A stretch of DNA of 64,000 bases from positions 17,930 to 81,929 of the forward strand of contig CAJUDE010000049.1 of the NCBI GenBank assembly GCA_910585295.1, read 5' to 3'. Shown here in pieces: positions 17,220-24,889 of this stretch. Source of the DNA: an uncultured Lachnospiraceae bacterium. GTDB lineage: Bacteria; Bacillota; Clostridia; Lachnospirales; Lachnospiraceae. How positions within the stretch are numbered: the first letter of the stretch is position 1; each line of letters opens with the position of its first letter. The position numbers were made by a program, and so were the translations under genes. The notes below the pieces were generated by a model, which was not told the origin of the DNA, made no database searches, and saw nothing but the letters and a program-made list of their open reading frames with translations.

Positions 17220-18443
17220 ATGGAAAAAATCATGGGCGGCGTGACCGCGGCAAAAGGGTTTCTGGCTGCATCCACATCGGCTGGGATAAAGTACCAGGGC
17301 AGGCTGGATATGGCAATGGTAGTCAGTGAAGTGGATGCAGTGGCGGCGGGGACGTTTACCACCAATGTGGTGCAGGCAGCGCCAGTAAAATGGGATAAAG
17401 AAATTGTATCTAAAGAGCCTGGCGCCAGGGCAGTGGTGGTTAATGCAGGGATTGCCAATGCCTGCACTGGGGCAAAAGGCATGGAATGCTGCAGGAAAAC
17501 GGCAGAGGCAGTGGAACAGGCGCTGCATATCCCGGCAAACCAGGTGTTGGTGGCTTCTACAGGGGTGATTGGCATGCAGCTTCCCATGGATAAACTGGAA
17601 GCGGGGGTCAAAGCCATGGCGCCAGAGTTAAATGGAACCTTGGAGGGCGGGGCCCAGGCGGCGTGCGCCATTATGACCACTGATACCAAATCCAAGGAAG
17701 TGGCCGCCACCTTTGAGGCGGGCGGCAAGGCTGTGACGATAGGCGGCATGTGCAAAGGCTCTGGCATGATCCACCCAAATATGTGTACCATGCTCAGCTT
17801 TATCACCACCGATTTGGCAATTTCTAAAGAGCTATTGCAGGAAGCGCTGCTAGAAGACGTGCAGGACACTTATAATATGGTCTCCATAGATGGGGACACG
17901 TCCACCAACGATACCGTGCTGCTCCTTGCCAACGGGCTTGCAGGGAACCCCAAAATCACAAAAAAAGATGAAAGTTACCAGAAGTTTAAAGAAGCGTTGC
18001 ATTATGTCAATACCACGCTGGCAAAAAAGATGGCGGGGGACGGGGAAGGCGCGACTGCATTGTTTGAGGCAAAGGTCATCCATGCAGATACCAAAGGGCA
18101 TGCGAAAACATTGGCAAAGTCTGTGGTTTGCTCTTCCTTGACAAAAGCCGCGATTTATGGGCATGACGCCAACTGGGGAAGGATTCTGTGCGCGTTGGGG
18201 TATTCCGGCGTGGAATTCGACCCAGAGGCGATAGAGTTGTTTTTCCAGAGCAAAGCTGGCAAAATTCAGATTTATAAAAATGGCGTGGCGACAGATTACA
18301 GTGAAGAAGAAGCCACAAAAATTCTGTCTGAGGAGGAAGTGACGGTTCTGGTAGACATGAAGATGGGGGAAGAAGAAGCCGCCGCATGGGGCTGTGACCT
18401 CACCTATGATTATGTGAAAATCAATGCAGACTACCGCTCCTAA
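17220..18443 (+). CDS. argJ: Bifunctional glutamate N-acetyltransferase / ornithine acetyltransferase
   Basis: This 407-residue protein moves the acetyl group from N-acetylornithine to glutamate, recycling it, and in many bacteria also uses acetyl-CoA. It is made as one chain that cuts itself into alpha and beta parts just before a threonine, which becomes the nucleophile. The site is visible in KGSGMIHPNMCTMLSF: Thr190 preceded by Cys189, where most family members have Ala-Thr. The oxyanion pair is in VLVASTGVIG, and DGDTSTNDT and HGHDANWGR-like GHDANWGRILCALGYSG are present. Start after AGGAGGG. Normal length. Confidence 0.95.
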   Translation: MEKIMGGVTAAKGFLAASTSAGIKYQGRLDMAMVVSEVDAVAAGTFTTNVVQAAPVKWDKEIVSKEPGARAVVVNAGIANACTGAKGMECCRKTAEAVEQALHIPANQVLVASTGVIGMQLPMDKLEAGVKAMAPELNGTLEGGAQAACAIMTTDTKSKEVAATFEAGGKAVTIGGMCKGSGMIHPNMCTMLSFITTDLAISKELLQEALLEDVQDTYNMVSIDGDTSTNDTVLLLANGLAGNPKITKKDESYQKFKEALHYVNTTLAKKMAGDGEGATALFEAKVIHADTKGHAKTLAKSVVCSSLTKAAIYGHDANWGRILCALGYSGVEFDPEAIELFFQSKAGKIQIYKNGVATDYSEEEATKILSEEEVTVLVDMKMGEEEAAAWGCDLTYDYVKINADYRS

Positions 18444-18454
18444 AGGGGATTGGC

Positions 18455-19192
18455 ATGAAGGTGAAAAGAGGGGCGGCTCGCCTTTTTGTGGCAGCATTAT
18501 ACATTCTCCTTATCTTTTTTGGCGTGCTGCCATTGATTGGGGAATGTTACCAGCAGTATTATGGAACAGGCAGCGTTTATCTGCTGGCTGGCACAGGGCT
18601 TCCCATTTTATGTTCCCTTGTCCTGCCCTGCATGCTTCTCTGGCTGTTTCAGAAAGAAGGGCTTGTGGGAGATTTTGAAGGGGAGCATGGGGCAGGGTTG
18701 AAAGCTGGTTTTTCTAGAAAAAAGAAATGGGCAGCTTGTTTTTTGGCGGTTTCCATTGCCATAGCAGGGATAGTAGGGAGCATTTTTTGGTTCCAGCGTT
18801 TTACTATAGACGGCATAGAATACCGCTGCCTGTCCCAACATAGGGAATATACTTGGGAAGAAGTGGATTATTTATCCTTAAAAGCAGATTCCCAGGGTGT
18901 CTTGGTGTTTGAATTTCAGATGGCGGATGGCAGGAAGTGTTCCTTCAATGGAAGCATGCTCTGGTGTGTGGAATATTTCAGCGAAGGGTTTGAGCGCCAA
19001 TTCCCGGAAGATGTGTATAGTTATGCCCGCTGGCTGGGCCAGAGGCTTGGCAGCCTCGGCATACCTCTGAAAGCAGAGGGCGGCTGGGAAGGCATGATGG
19101 GAAAACTGAAATATAGTTCCTGGAAAGCGCTGGCAGAAGACGTCCGTAAGCTCCATGGGCAAGCCCAGACACGGACAGGCCTGCAAGAATAA
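18455..19192 (+). CDS. Uncharacterised membrane protein between argJ and argB
   Basis: The 245-residue protein has three predicted membrane segments (about residues 9-29, 42-66 and 90-112, for example LFVAALYILLIFFGVLPLI) followed by a soluble domain of about 130 residues. That domain (FTIDGIEYRCLSQHREYTWE, VLVFEFQMADGRKCSFNGS) looks like a bacterial PH-like beta domain, which is a guess. It starts 11 bp after argJ and ends 21 bp before argB, so it is co-transcribed with arginine genes although no arginine enzyme looks like this. It could be a passenger gene or a membrane regulator or exporter component. No family name can be given. Confidence 0.65.
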   Translation: MKVKRGAARLFVAALYILLIFFGVLPLIGECYQQYYGTGSVYLLAGTGLPILCSLVLPCMLLWLFQKEGLVGDFEGEHGAGLKAGFSRKKKWAACFLAVSIAIAGIVGSIFWFQRFTIDGIEYRCLSQHREYTWEEVDYLSLKADSQGVLVFEFQMADGRKCSFNGSMLWCVEYFSEGFERQFPEDVYSYARWLGQRLGSLGIPLKAEGGWEGMMGKLKYSSWKALAEDVRKLHGQAQTRTGLQE

Positions 19193-19213
19193 AGAGAGAA
19201 AGAGGAAAAGGAC

Positions 19214-20113
19214 ATGGAAGAGAAAAATATGCAGGAAATTTTGCAGAAAGCAGAAGTTTTGATTGAAGCCCTGCCTTATATACAGCGGTTTAACCGCAAA
19301 ATTATTGTAGTGAAGTACGGCGGGAGCGCCATGGTGGATGAAGAACTGAAAAAAAATGTCATTCAGGACGTGACTTTATTAAAGCTGGTAGGGTTTAAGC
19401 CGATTATTGTCCATGGCGGTGGGAAGGAAATCAGCAAATGGGTGGAAAAATCAGGCATGGAGCCAGAGTTTGTAAATGGGCTGCGCAAGACTGACGCGGC
19501 AACCATGGAAATTGCAGAGATGGTCTTAAACAAAGTCAATAAGTCATTGGTGCAGATGGTACAGGAATTGGGAGTCAATGCTATTGGCATCAGCGGCAAA
19601 GACGGCGGGCTTTTGAAAGTGGATAAGAAATATTCAGATGGCAAGGATATTGGGTTTGTAGGGGATGTGAAAGAGGTGGACCCAAAAGTGCTGTTTGACT
19701 TGCTGGAAAAAGATTTCCTCCCTATTGTATGCCCCATTGGGCTTGGGGATGCGTTTGACACGTACAACATTAATGCGGACGATGCGGCATGCGCCATTGC
19801 CAGGGCAGTCAATGCGGAAAAGCTGGCATTTTTAACAGATATTGAAGGGGTGTACAAAGACCCGGCGGATAAATCCACGCTGATTTCAGAATTGTCTGTC
19901 TCAGAAGCCCATAAGCTGATTGGCGCTGGGTATATTGGCGGCGGGATGCTCCCAAAATTGAATAACTGCATTGACGCGATTGAAAACGGCGTGTCCAGGG
20001 TGCATATTCTAGACGGCAGGATCCCCCATTGCCTGCTGTTGGAGATCTTTACCAACCGTGGGATCGGGACTGCTATTTTAGGGGATTGTGAGGAACGGTT
20101 TTATAAAAAGTGA
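19214..20113 (+). CDS. argB: Acetylglutamate kinase
   Basis: This 299-residue amino-acid kinase phosphorylates N-acetylglutamate with ATP, step two of arginine synthesis. Signatures are IIVVKYGGSAM (phosphate-binding Lys and Gly pair), PIIVHGGGKEISKW, VNGLRKTDAATMEIAEMVL, GISGKDGGLL, DDAACAIARAVNAEKLAFLT and GYIGGGMLPKL. The N-terminal helix ALPYIQRFNRKI is of the kind found in arginine-inhibited hexameric enzymes, so feedback inhibition by arginine is likely. The ATG at 19214 follows AGGAAAAGG; an ATG five codons later is possible. The argD gene starts 13 bp after the stop. Confidence 0.96.
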   Translation: MEEKNMQEILQKAEVLIEALPYIQRFNRKIIVVKYGGSAMVDEELKKNVIQDVTLLKLVGFKPIIVHGGGKEISKWVEKSGMEPEFVNGLRKTDAATMEIAEMVLNKVNKSLVQMVQELGVNAIGISGKDGGLLKVDKKYSDGKDIGFVGDVKEVDPKVLFDLLEKDFLPIVCPIGLGDAFDTYNINADDAACAIARAVNAEKLAFLTDIEGVYKDPADKSTLISELSVSEAHKLIGAGYIGGGMLPKLNNCIDAIENGVSRVHILDGRIPHCLLLEIFTNRGIGTAILGDCEERFYKK

Positions 20114-20126
20114 AAGGAGACAGGAA

Positions 20127-21338
20127 ATGGAAGCAAGTGCATGGATGGACCAGGCAGAACATACAATATTACATACATACAACCGTTACCCAGTTGTGCT
20201 AGACCATGGGGAAGGCGTTTACCTCTATGGCACAGATGGGAAAAAATATCTGGATTTCGCCGCAGGCATTGGGGTGCAGGCATTGGGCTATGGGAACAAG
20301 GAATACAACGACGCCCTAAAGATGCAGATTGATAAGCTGCTCCACACCTCCAACCTATACTATAACCAGCCTATTATAGAAGCGGCAGAGAAGCTTTGCC
20401 AGGTTTCTGGCATGGAACGGGTGTTTTTTACCAACAGTGGGGCGGAGGCCATTGAGGGCGCGATTAAGGCGGCAAAAAAATATGCGTACCTGAAGGACGG
20501 GAGTACACGCCATGAGATTATCGCCATGGAGCATTCTTTCCATGGAAGGACCTTAGGGGCTCTGTCTGTGACGGGGAACGCCCGCTACCGGGAGCCTTTT
20601 GAGCCGCTGCCTGGCATTGTGAAATTTGCCGAATACAATAATTTAGACAGCGTTGCAGCCCTGGTAAATGAGAAAACCTGCGCCATTATCCTGGAAACGG
20701 TTCAGGGGGAAGGCGGCATTTACCCTGCCACAAAGGAATTCTTAACAGGCGTAAAGCGGCTTTGCAAAGAGCATGGCGCTTTGCTGATTCTGGATGAAAT
20801 CCAGTGCGGCATGGGAAGGTCAGGGCATATGTTTGCATGGCAGGGGCATGGCGTTAAGCCAGACATTATGGCATGTGCCAAAGCCTTGGGCTGCGGCGTC
20901 CCAGTAGGGGCGTTTTTGCTGGCTGGGCATGTGGCAGAGGCTTCCCTGAAACCGGGCGACCACGGGACAACTTATGGGGGGAACCCTTTTGTGGGCGCGG
21001 CTGTCCGCAAAGTACTGGATATTTTTCAAGAACAGAAATTAACAGAGCATGTGCAGCAGGTTTCCGGCTATCTGGAACGGAAGCTGGAACAAATAAAAGA
21101 AACCTATGGATTTGTTATGGAAAGGCGCGGGCTGGGGCTGATGCAGGGGATTGAGCTGGACCCAAAAGTCCCCGCAGCGAAAATCAGCCGACTATGCCTG
21201 GAACAGGGGCTTATATTAATTACAGCGGGGAATAACGTGCTGCGTTTTCTGCCGCCTTTGGTGATAGAGGAGAAACATGTGGACGAGATGGCAGGTATTT
21301 TGCAGAAAATTTTTGACAAATACCAGGAAAAGACATAA
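20127..21338 (+). CDS. argD: Acetylornithine aminotransferase
   Basis: This 403-residue PLP enzyme converts N-acetylglutamate semialdehyde plus glutamate to N-acetylornithine. Class III aminotransferase marks are FTNSGAEAIEGAIKAAKKYA (phosphate-binding), HSFHGRTLGALSVTGN, ILDEIQCGMGRSGHMFAWQ (Asp that contacts the PLP ring) and ACAKALGCGVPVGAF with the Schiff-base lysine. GTTYGGNPFVGAA follows. I chose the ATG at 20127 because AAAGGAGACAGGA precedes it; the frame is open back into argB. It is the last gene of the operon, with no argF or argR following; a promoter for the next gene lies downstream. Confidence 0.96.
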   Translation: MEASAWMDQAEHTILHTYNRYPVVLDHGEGVYLYGTDGKKYLDFAAGIGVQALGYGNKEYNDALKMQIDKLLHTSNLYYNQPIIEAAEKLCQVSGMERVFFTNSGAEAIEGAIKAAKKYAYLKDGSTRHEIIAMEHSFHGRTLGALSVTGNARYREPFEPLPGIVKFAEYNNLDSVAALVNEKTCAIILETVQGEGGIYPATKEFLTGVKRLCKEHGALLILDEIQCGMGRSGHMFAWQGHGVKPDIMACAKALGCGVPVGAFLLAGHVAEASLKPGDHGTTYGGNPFVGAAVRKVLDIFQEQKLTEHVQQVSGYLERKLEQIKETYGFVMERRGLGLMQGIELDPKVPAAKISRLCLEQGLILITAGNNVLRFLPPLVIEEKHVDEMAGILQKIFDKYQEKT

Positions 21339-21406
21339 TCTATACCGATATCTGCCATATTGTGTAAAAAGGTAGGAGAAATTTCCCAAAAAAGGCAGAA
21401 AAAGTA

Positions 21407-21435
21407 GTGACAGAAAGAAAATCATTTTGTATAAT
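21407..21435 (+). promoter_or_regulatory. Sigma-A promoter of the hemerythrin-REC gene
   Basis: GTGACA (21407-21412), 17 bases, TATAAT (21430-21435), about 75 bases before the start codon. Confidence 0.7.
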
Positions 21436-21509
21436 ATAAGAAGCGCGGTTTTAAATGGGAGGGATGTAATAAATAGTAAGGGTTATTGTTATGCAAAAGG
21501 AGGGAAATC

Positions 21510-22886
21510 ATGGGGAATCAGTTAGTATGGCAAGACCGATTCAATATAGGTGTAGAGATTATCGACAAAGAGCATAAAAAGCTTTTCAGCATATTAAGTA
21601 AGCTGCTTGCAAACCAGACGCAGGATGAAAGGGGCAAGTGGGCTTGCCAGGAAGGGATTAAATATTTCAAAGAACATGCGATGAAGCATTTTGCAGAAGA
21701 AGAAGTCTATATGGCATCCATCAGTTACGCCGGGTTTGAGACGCATCGGCGCCTGCATGATAATTTTCGGAAAAAAACCCTTCCAGCATTGGAAAAAGAA
21801 TTGAACCAGACAGATTATTCGCCAGAAGCAATCAGCCATTTTCTAGGTGTCTGCTCTGGCTGGTTGATTGGGCATACCTTAACGGAAGACCGTGCAATTA
21901 CAGGCAAAGGAACAAGCAAATGGGGAAACCTCCTGCCAGAGGAGGAACAGTCCGCTATGCGCAAATTTATCCTTCAATTGTTAAAAGACATGTTCCAGCT
22001 AAAAGCGCGGGTAGTCAGTGAATGCTATGGCGGCGAGAAATTCGGGAAAGGGATTTATTACCGCTTGTCTTATAAGGCCGACACGCAGGAAAAATGGGAA
22101 ATCTACTTGGTATTTGAAGAGAGGCTGCTGGCAAATACCGTCGGGCGTTTGATGGGCGCAAAATCAGATGAATTGAGCGTAACGTTAATGAACGCTGTCC
22201 GGTATACCGCGCAGCAGTTTACGGGGCGCATTATGGAGCAATTCATGGATTCTGACGAATATGAGATGAAAGAAGAGAATTTGTTGAGTTATGAGCAGTT
22301 CCAGAAGAGGCTGGAAGGGCAGAAACTCCAGTTTAGCCTTCTGTTTGACACAGGGGAAGGGTACTTTGCTTTCAGCGCCATTGTTCCGCATTTGGTGGAG
22401 AGTGAGACAGGGATGCCAGTCAAAGGCGGGAATGCCATCAAGTCAGAGAATGCAATGGCAGAGGTTGGGAAATACTTAAATAACAATGAACAGCAAAAAG
22501 AGTTAAGCAGCCAGAAGCAGAAGATTTTGGTGGTGGATGATTCTGGGCTTATCTTACAGGCTATGAAGGAACTTTTGGGGAAAGATTATGATGTCGCAAC
22601 GGCAACTTCTGGGATGTCAGCCATCCGCTGCATTATGCTGGACCGTCCAGACTTGGTGCTTTTAGATTATGAAATGCCAGTATGCGACGGCAGCCAGGTT
22701 TTAGAGATGATCCGTTCAGAAAAAGATTTTGCAGATATACCAGTTATTTTCCTGACAGGCAGGACAGACAGGGAAAGCGTGCAGAAAGTGCTTGCACTAA
22801 AGCCGGCGGGCTATTTGCTCAAAGCGCAGCCACCGGAATTTATTAAGAAAGAAGTCGACGGTTACTTTAAGAAGAAACTTCGTTGA
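21510..22886 (+). CDS. Bacteriohemerythrin-response regulator fusion
   Basis: The 458-residue protein joins three parts. Residues 8-130 form a bacteriohemerythrin: NIGVEIIDKEHKKLF (His22), His56, HFAEEE (His60, Glu64), ETHRRLH (His79, His83) and IGHTLTEDRAI, the di-iron ligand pattern that binds O2. A middle part (about 140-320) with LMNAVRYTAQQFTGRIME resembles a CheX-like or other dimer domain, not firmly assigned. The last 120 residues are a receiver domain with ILVVDDS, phospho-acceptor Asp in LLDYEMP, Thr in FLTGR and Lys in LLKAQPP. There is no DNA-binding output, so it probably signals by protein contact, for example in oxygen response or motility. No kinase is adjacent. The start at 21510 follows AAAGGAGGG. 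Confidence 0.8.
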   Translation: MGNQLVWQDRFNIGVEIIDKEHKKLFSILSKLLANQTQDERGKWACQEGIKYFKEHAMKHFAEEEVYMASISYAGFETHRRLHDNFRKKTLPALEKELNQTDYSPEAISHFLGVCSGWLIGHTLTEDRAITGKGTSKWGNLLPEEEQSAMRKFILQLLKDMFQLKARVVSECYGGEKFGKGIYYRLSYKADTQEKWEIYLVFEERLLANTVGRLMGAKSDELSVTLMNAVRYTAQQFTGRIMEQFMDSDEYEMKEENLLSYEQFQKRLEGQKLQFSLLFDTGEGYFAFSAIVPHLVESETGMPVKGGNAIKSENAMAEVGKYLNNNEQQKELSSQKQKILVVDDSGLILQAMKELLGKDYDVATATSGMSAIRCIMLDRPDLVLLDYEMPVCDGSQVLEMIRSEKDFADIPVIFLTGRTDRESVQKVLALKPAGYLLKAQPPEFIKKEVDGYFKKKLR

Positions 22887-22892
22887 TATATT

Positions 22893-22968
22893 ATCATGTC
22901 GCCAGACATGATACGCGCCGGAGTGCGCATAGATTACCATACCATGGATTGCGCAGCAATCATGGTAT
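22893..22968. repeat. Two adjacent intergenic hairpins
   Basis: ATCATGTC/GACATGAT (22893-22912) is followed by ATACCATGGATTGC paired with GCAATCATGGTAT (22939-22968, one bulge). Between them is GAGTGCGCAT (22921-22930), also found at 33621-33630. The site lies just after the hemerythrin-REC gene; it may end transcription or be an extragenic palindrome. Confidence 0.5.
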
Positions 22969-23025
22969 AAAAATTCCAATTATGGCAGATCCTACATGAA
23001 AACATAGGAATATGGAGGTAATGCC

Positions 23026-23457
23026 ATGATTGGAATTTTTATTGCCCTGTTATCAGGGGCATTAATGAGCGTGCAGGGGGTGTTTAATACAGGGGTGACA
23101 AAAAGCACCAGCATGTGGGTAAGCGCAAGCTGGGTGCAGTTTTCCGCCCTTGCTATCTGCCTGGTAGGCTGGTTTTTTACGGATAGGGAAAGTTTTGCAG
23201 GTATTTTGCAGGTGCAGCCAAAATATATGCTGCTGGGCGGCGTGATAGGCGCTTTCATCACATATACCGTTATCAAGAGCATGGAAGCGTTAGGGCCGGC
23301 GCAGGCAGTTATGCTGATTGTCATCTGCCAATTGGCCGTAGCATACTTAATTGAGTTATTTGGCCTGTTTGGCGTGGACAAACAGCCCTTTGCATGGCGC
23401 AGGGTGATTGGGATGGCAATTTGTATTGGCGGGATTATTTTATTTAAGTGGAAATAA
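23026..23457 (+). CDS. DMT-superfamily (DUF606/YdcZ-type) membrane protein
   Basis: The 143-residue protein is almost entirely hydrophobic, with five predicted membrane segments (IGIFIALLSGALMSVQGVFN; WVSASWVQFSALAICLVGWFF; YMLLGGVIGAFITYTVI; AVMLIVICQLAVAYLIEL; VIGMAICIGGIILF). The N-terminal string and the GPAQAVMLIVICQL segment fit the DUF606/YdcZ branch of the drug/metabolite transporter superfamily, half-size transporters that act as dimers or with a second copy. The substrate is unknown. The start has ATGGAGG seven bases upstream. It stands alone between two hairpins and the comEA promoter. Confidence 0.8.
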   Translation: MIGIFIALLSGALMSVQGVFNTGVTKSTSMWVSASWVQFSALAICLVGWFFTDRESFAGILQVQPKYMLLGGVIGAFITYTVIKSMEALGPAQAVMLIVICQLAVAYLIELFGLFGVDKQPFAWRRVIGMAICIGGIILFKWK

Positions 23458-23485
23458 AATATTTTTTAATATTTTTGAAATACTC

Positions 23486-23514
23486 TTGTAATAATTCGAG
23501 ATTTTCGTTACAAT
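23486..23514 (+). promoter_or_regulatory. Sigma-A promoter of the comEA cluster
   Basis: TTGTAA (23486-23491), 17 bases, TACAAT (23509-23514), about 70 bases before comEA. It may drive the whole run of genes to comEC. Confidence 0.6.
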
Positions 23515-23582
23515 AGAAAAGATTCGTGGATAAGGCTTTTCTCAGGTTTCAGGCTGTTTAGAAATAAGGAAGGACGCAGAAA

Positions 23583-24185
23583 ATGGAGAAAAGCATGAAA
23601 AAGAAAATAATATATATTACCATGCTGCTGTTGCTGCTGGCTGGGGCAGGCGGCTGCAAAGGCGAAACAAACGAAGGGCTTCTCTTAACGGAACCTACAG
23701 AAGAAAATGGGACGGGGGAAGCGCCCATAGACGGCGGTGGGGAACAGGCAGATGCGAAAGAGGCGGGGATGATTTATGTGCAGGTAAGCGGCGCAGTGGA
23801 GCATCCTGGCGTTTATGAGCTTCAGGCAGGGAGCCGCATTTTCCATGCCGTGGCGCTTGCAGGCGGAGTTACAAAAGACGCCGAGGTGGGCAGCTTGAAC
23901 CAGGCAGAGCTTTTAAGCGATGGGCAGATGGTATATATTTTGCGCGCTGGGGAGGCAGAAGGCCAGGTATCCCAGCAACAGCAGGAAGATGGCAGGATTA
24001 ACCTGAATACTGCCACAAAAGAGGAATTGGCCACCCTGCCGGGAATCGGCGAAGCCAAGGCAAAGGGCATCCTTGCCTGGCGGGAAGCCAATGGCGGCTT
24101 CCGTCAGATCGAAGATTTGATGGAGGTGGAAGGAATTAAAGATGGTGTATTTTCTAAAATAAAGGACAGCGTCAAAGTTAATTGA
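23583..24185 (+). CDS. comEA: ComEA-type DNA-binding competence lipoprotein
   Basis: The 200-residue protein starts with a signal sequence ending in a lipobox-like LAGAGGC, so it is probably a lipid-anchored surface protein rather than a transmembrane one. Residues about 60-120 form an SLBB domain (IYVQVSGAVEHPGVYELQAG). The C-terminal 65 residues are the tandem helix-hairpin-helix DNA-binding module of ComEA: INLNTATKEELATLPGIGEA, then KAKGILAWREANGGF and VEGIKDGVFSKIKDSVKV. It binds incoming double-stranded DNA outside the membrane and hands it to ComEC, which lies at the end of the same run of genes. The RBS is AAGGAAGG. Confidence 0.9.
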   Translation: MEKSMKKKIIYITMLLLLLAGAGGCKGETNEGLLLTEPTEENGTGEAPIDGGGEQADAKEAGMIYVQVSGAVEHPGVYELQAGSRIFHAVALAGGVTKDAEVGSLNQAELLSDGQMVYILRAGEAEGQVSQQQQEDGRINLNTATKEELATLPGIGEAKAKGILAWREANGGFRQIEDLMEVEGIKDGVFSKIKDSVKVN

Positions 24186-24195
24186 GGTGGAAAGA

Positions 24196-24888
24196 ATGGC
24201 AAAGAAAGTTCTTGTAGTGGATGATGAGAAATTAATTGTAAAAGGGATCCGTTTCAGCTTGGAGCAGGATGGCATGGAGGTGGACTGCGCCTTTGATGGT
24301 GAGGAAGCCTTAAGGCTTGCTACGGAAAATAAATACGATATGGTATTGCTTGACTTGATGCTTCCCAAAATGGACGGGTTTGAAGTATGTCAGCACATAC
24401 GGGAATTTTCTTCTGTCCCCATTGTGATGCTTACTGCAAAAGGGGATGATATGGATAAAATCCTTGGCCTGGAATATGGCGCGGATGATTACATAACCAA
24501 GCCCTTTAACATTCTGGAGGTAAAAGCAAGGATAAAGGCAATTATGCGCAGGACCTCGCCGAACCAGACGAAGAAAGAAAATTCCAAAATTGTGGAGAAT
24601 GGCGACTTGAAGCTGGATTGCGAGAGCCGGCGTCTGTTTATCCTGGGCAGGGAAATCAATGTGACGGCAAGGGAGTTTGATTTGCTGGAGCTTCTGGCGC
24701 TGAACCCAAATAAGGTTTACAGCCGTGAGAATTTGCTGAACCTGGTATGGGGGCATGAATATCCTGGGGATGTGCGTACGGTGGACGTGCATGTGCGCCG
24801 CCTGCGGGAGAAAATTGAGGCGAATCCCAGCGAGCCAAAATATGTGCATACGAAATGGGGCGTGGGCTATTATTACTCTGGGAGTTAA
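24196..24888 (+). CDS. OmpR-family response regulator
   Basis: The 230-residue protein has a receiver domain (VLVVDDEKLIVKGI; phospho-acceptor Asp in MVLLDLMLPKMDG; Thr in VMLTAKGDD; Lys in DYITKPF) and a C-terminal winged helix (NVTAREFDLLELLALNPNKV; VDVHVRRLREKIE; WGVGYYY), so it binds DNA once phosphorylated by the histidine kinase next to it. The start at the ATG 24196 is set by GAGGTGG; a GTG at 24187 is also in frame but sits inside that RBS. It lies 10 bp from comEA and 1 bp from the kinase gene. Target genes are unknown. Confidence 0.93.
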   Translation: MAKKVLVVDDEKLIVKGIRFSLEQDGMEVDCAFDGEEALRLATENKYDMVLLDLMLPKMDGFEVCQHIREFSSVPIVMLTAKGDDMDKILGLEYGADDYITKPFNILEVKARIKAIMRRTSPNQTKKENSKIVENGDLKLDCESRRLFILGREINVTAREFDLLELLALNPNKVYSRENLLNLVWGHEYPGDVRTVDVHVRRLREKIEANPSEPKYVHTKWGVGYYYSGS

Positions 24889-24889
24889 A

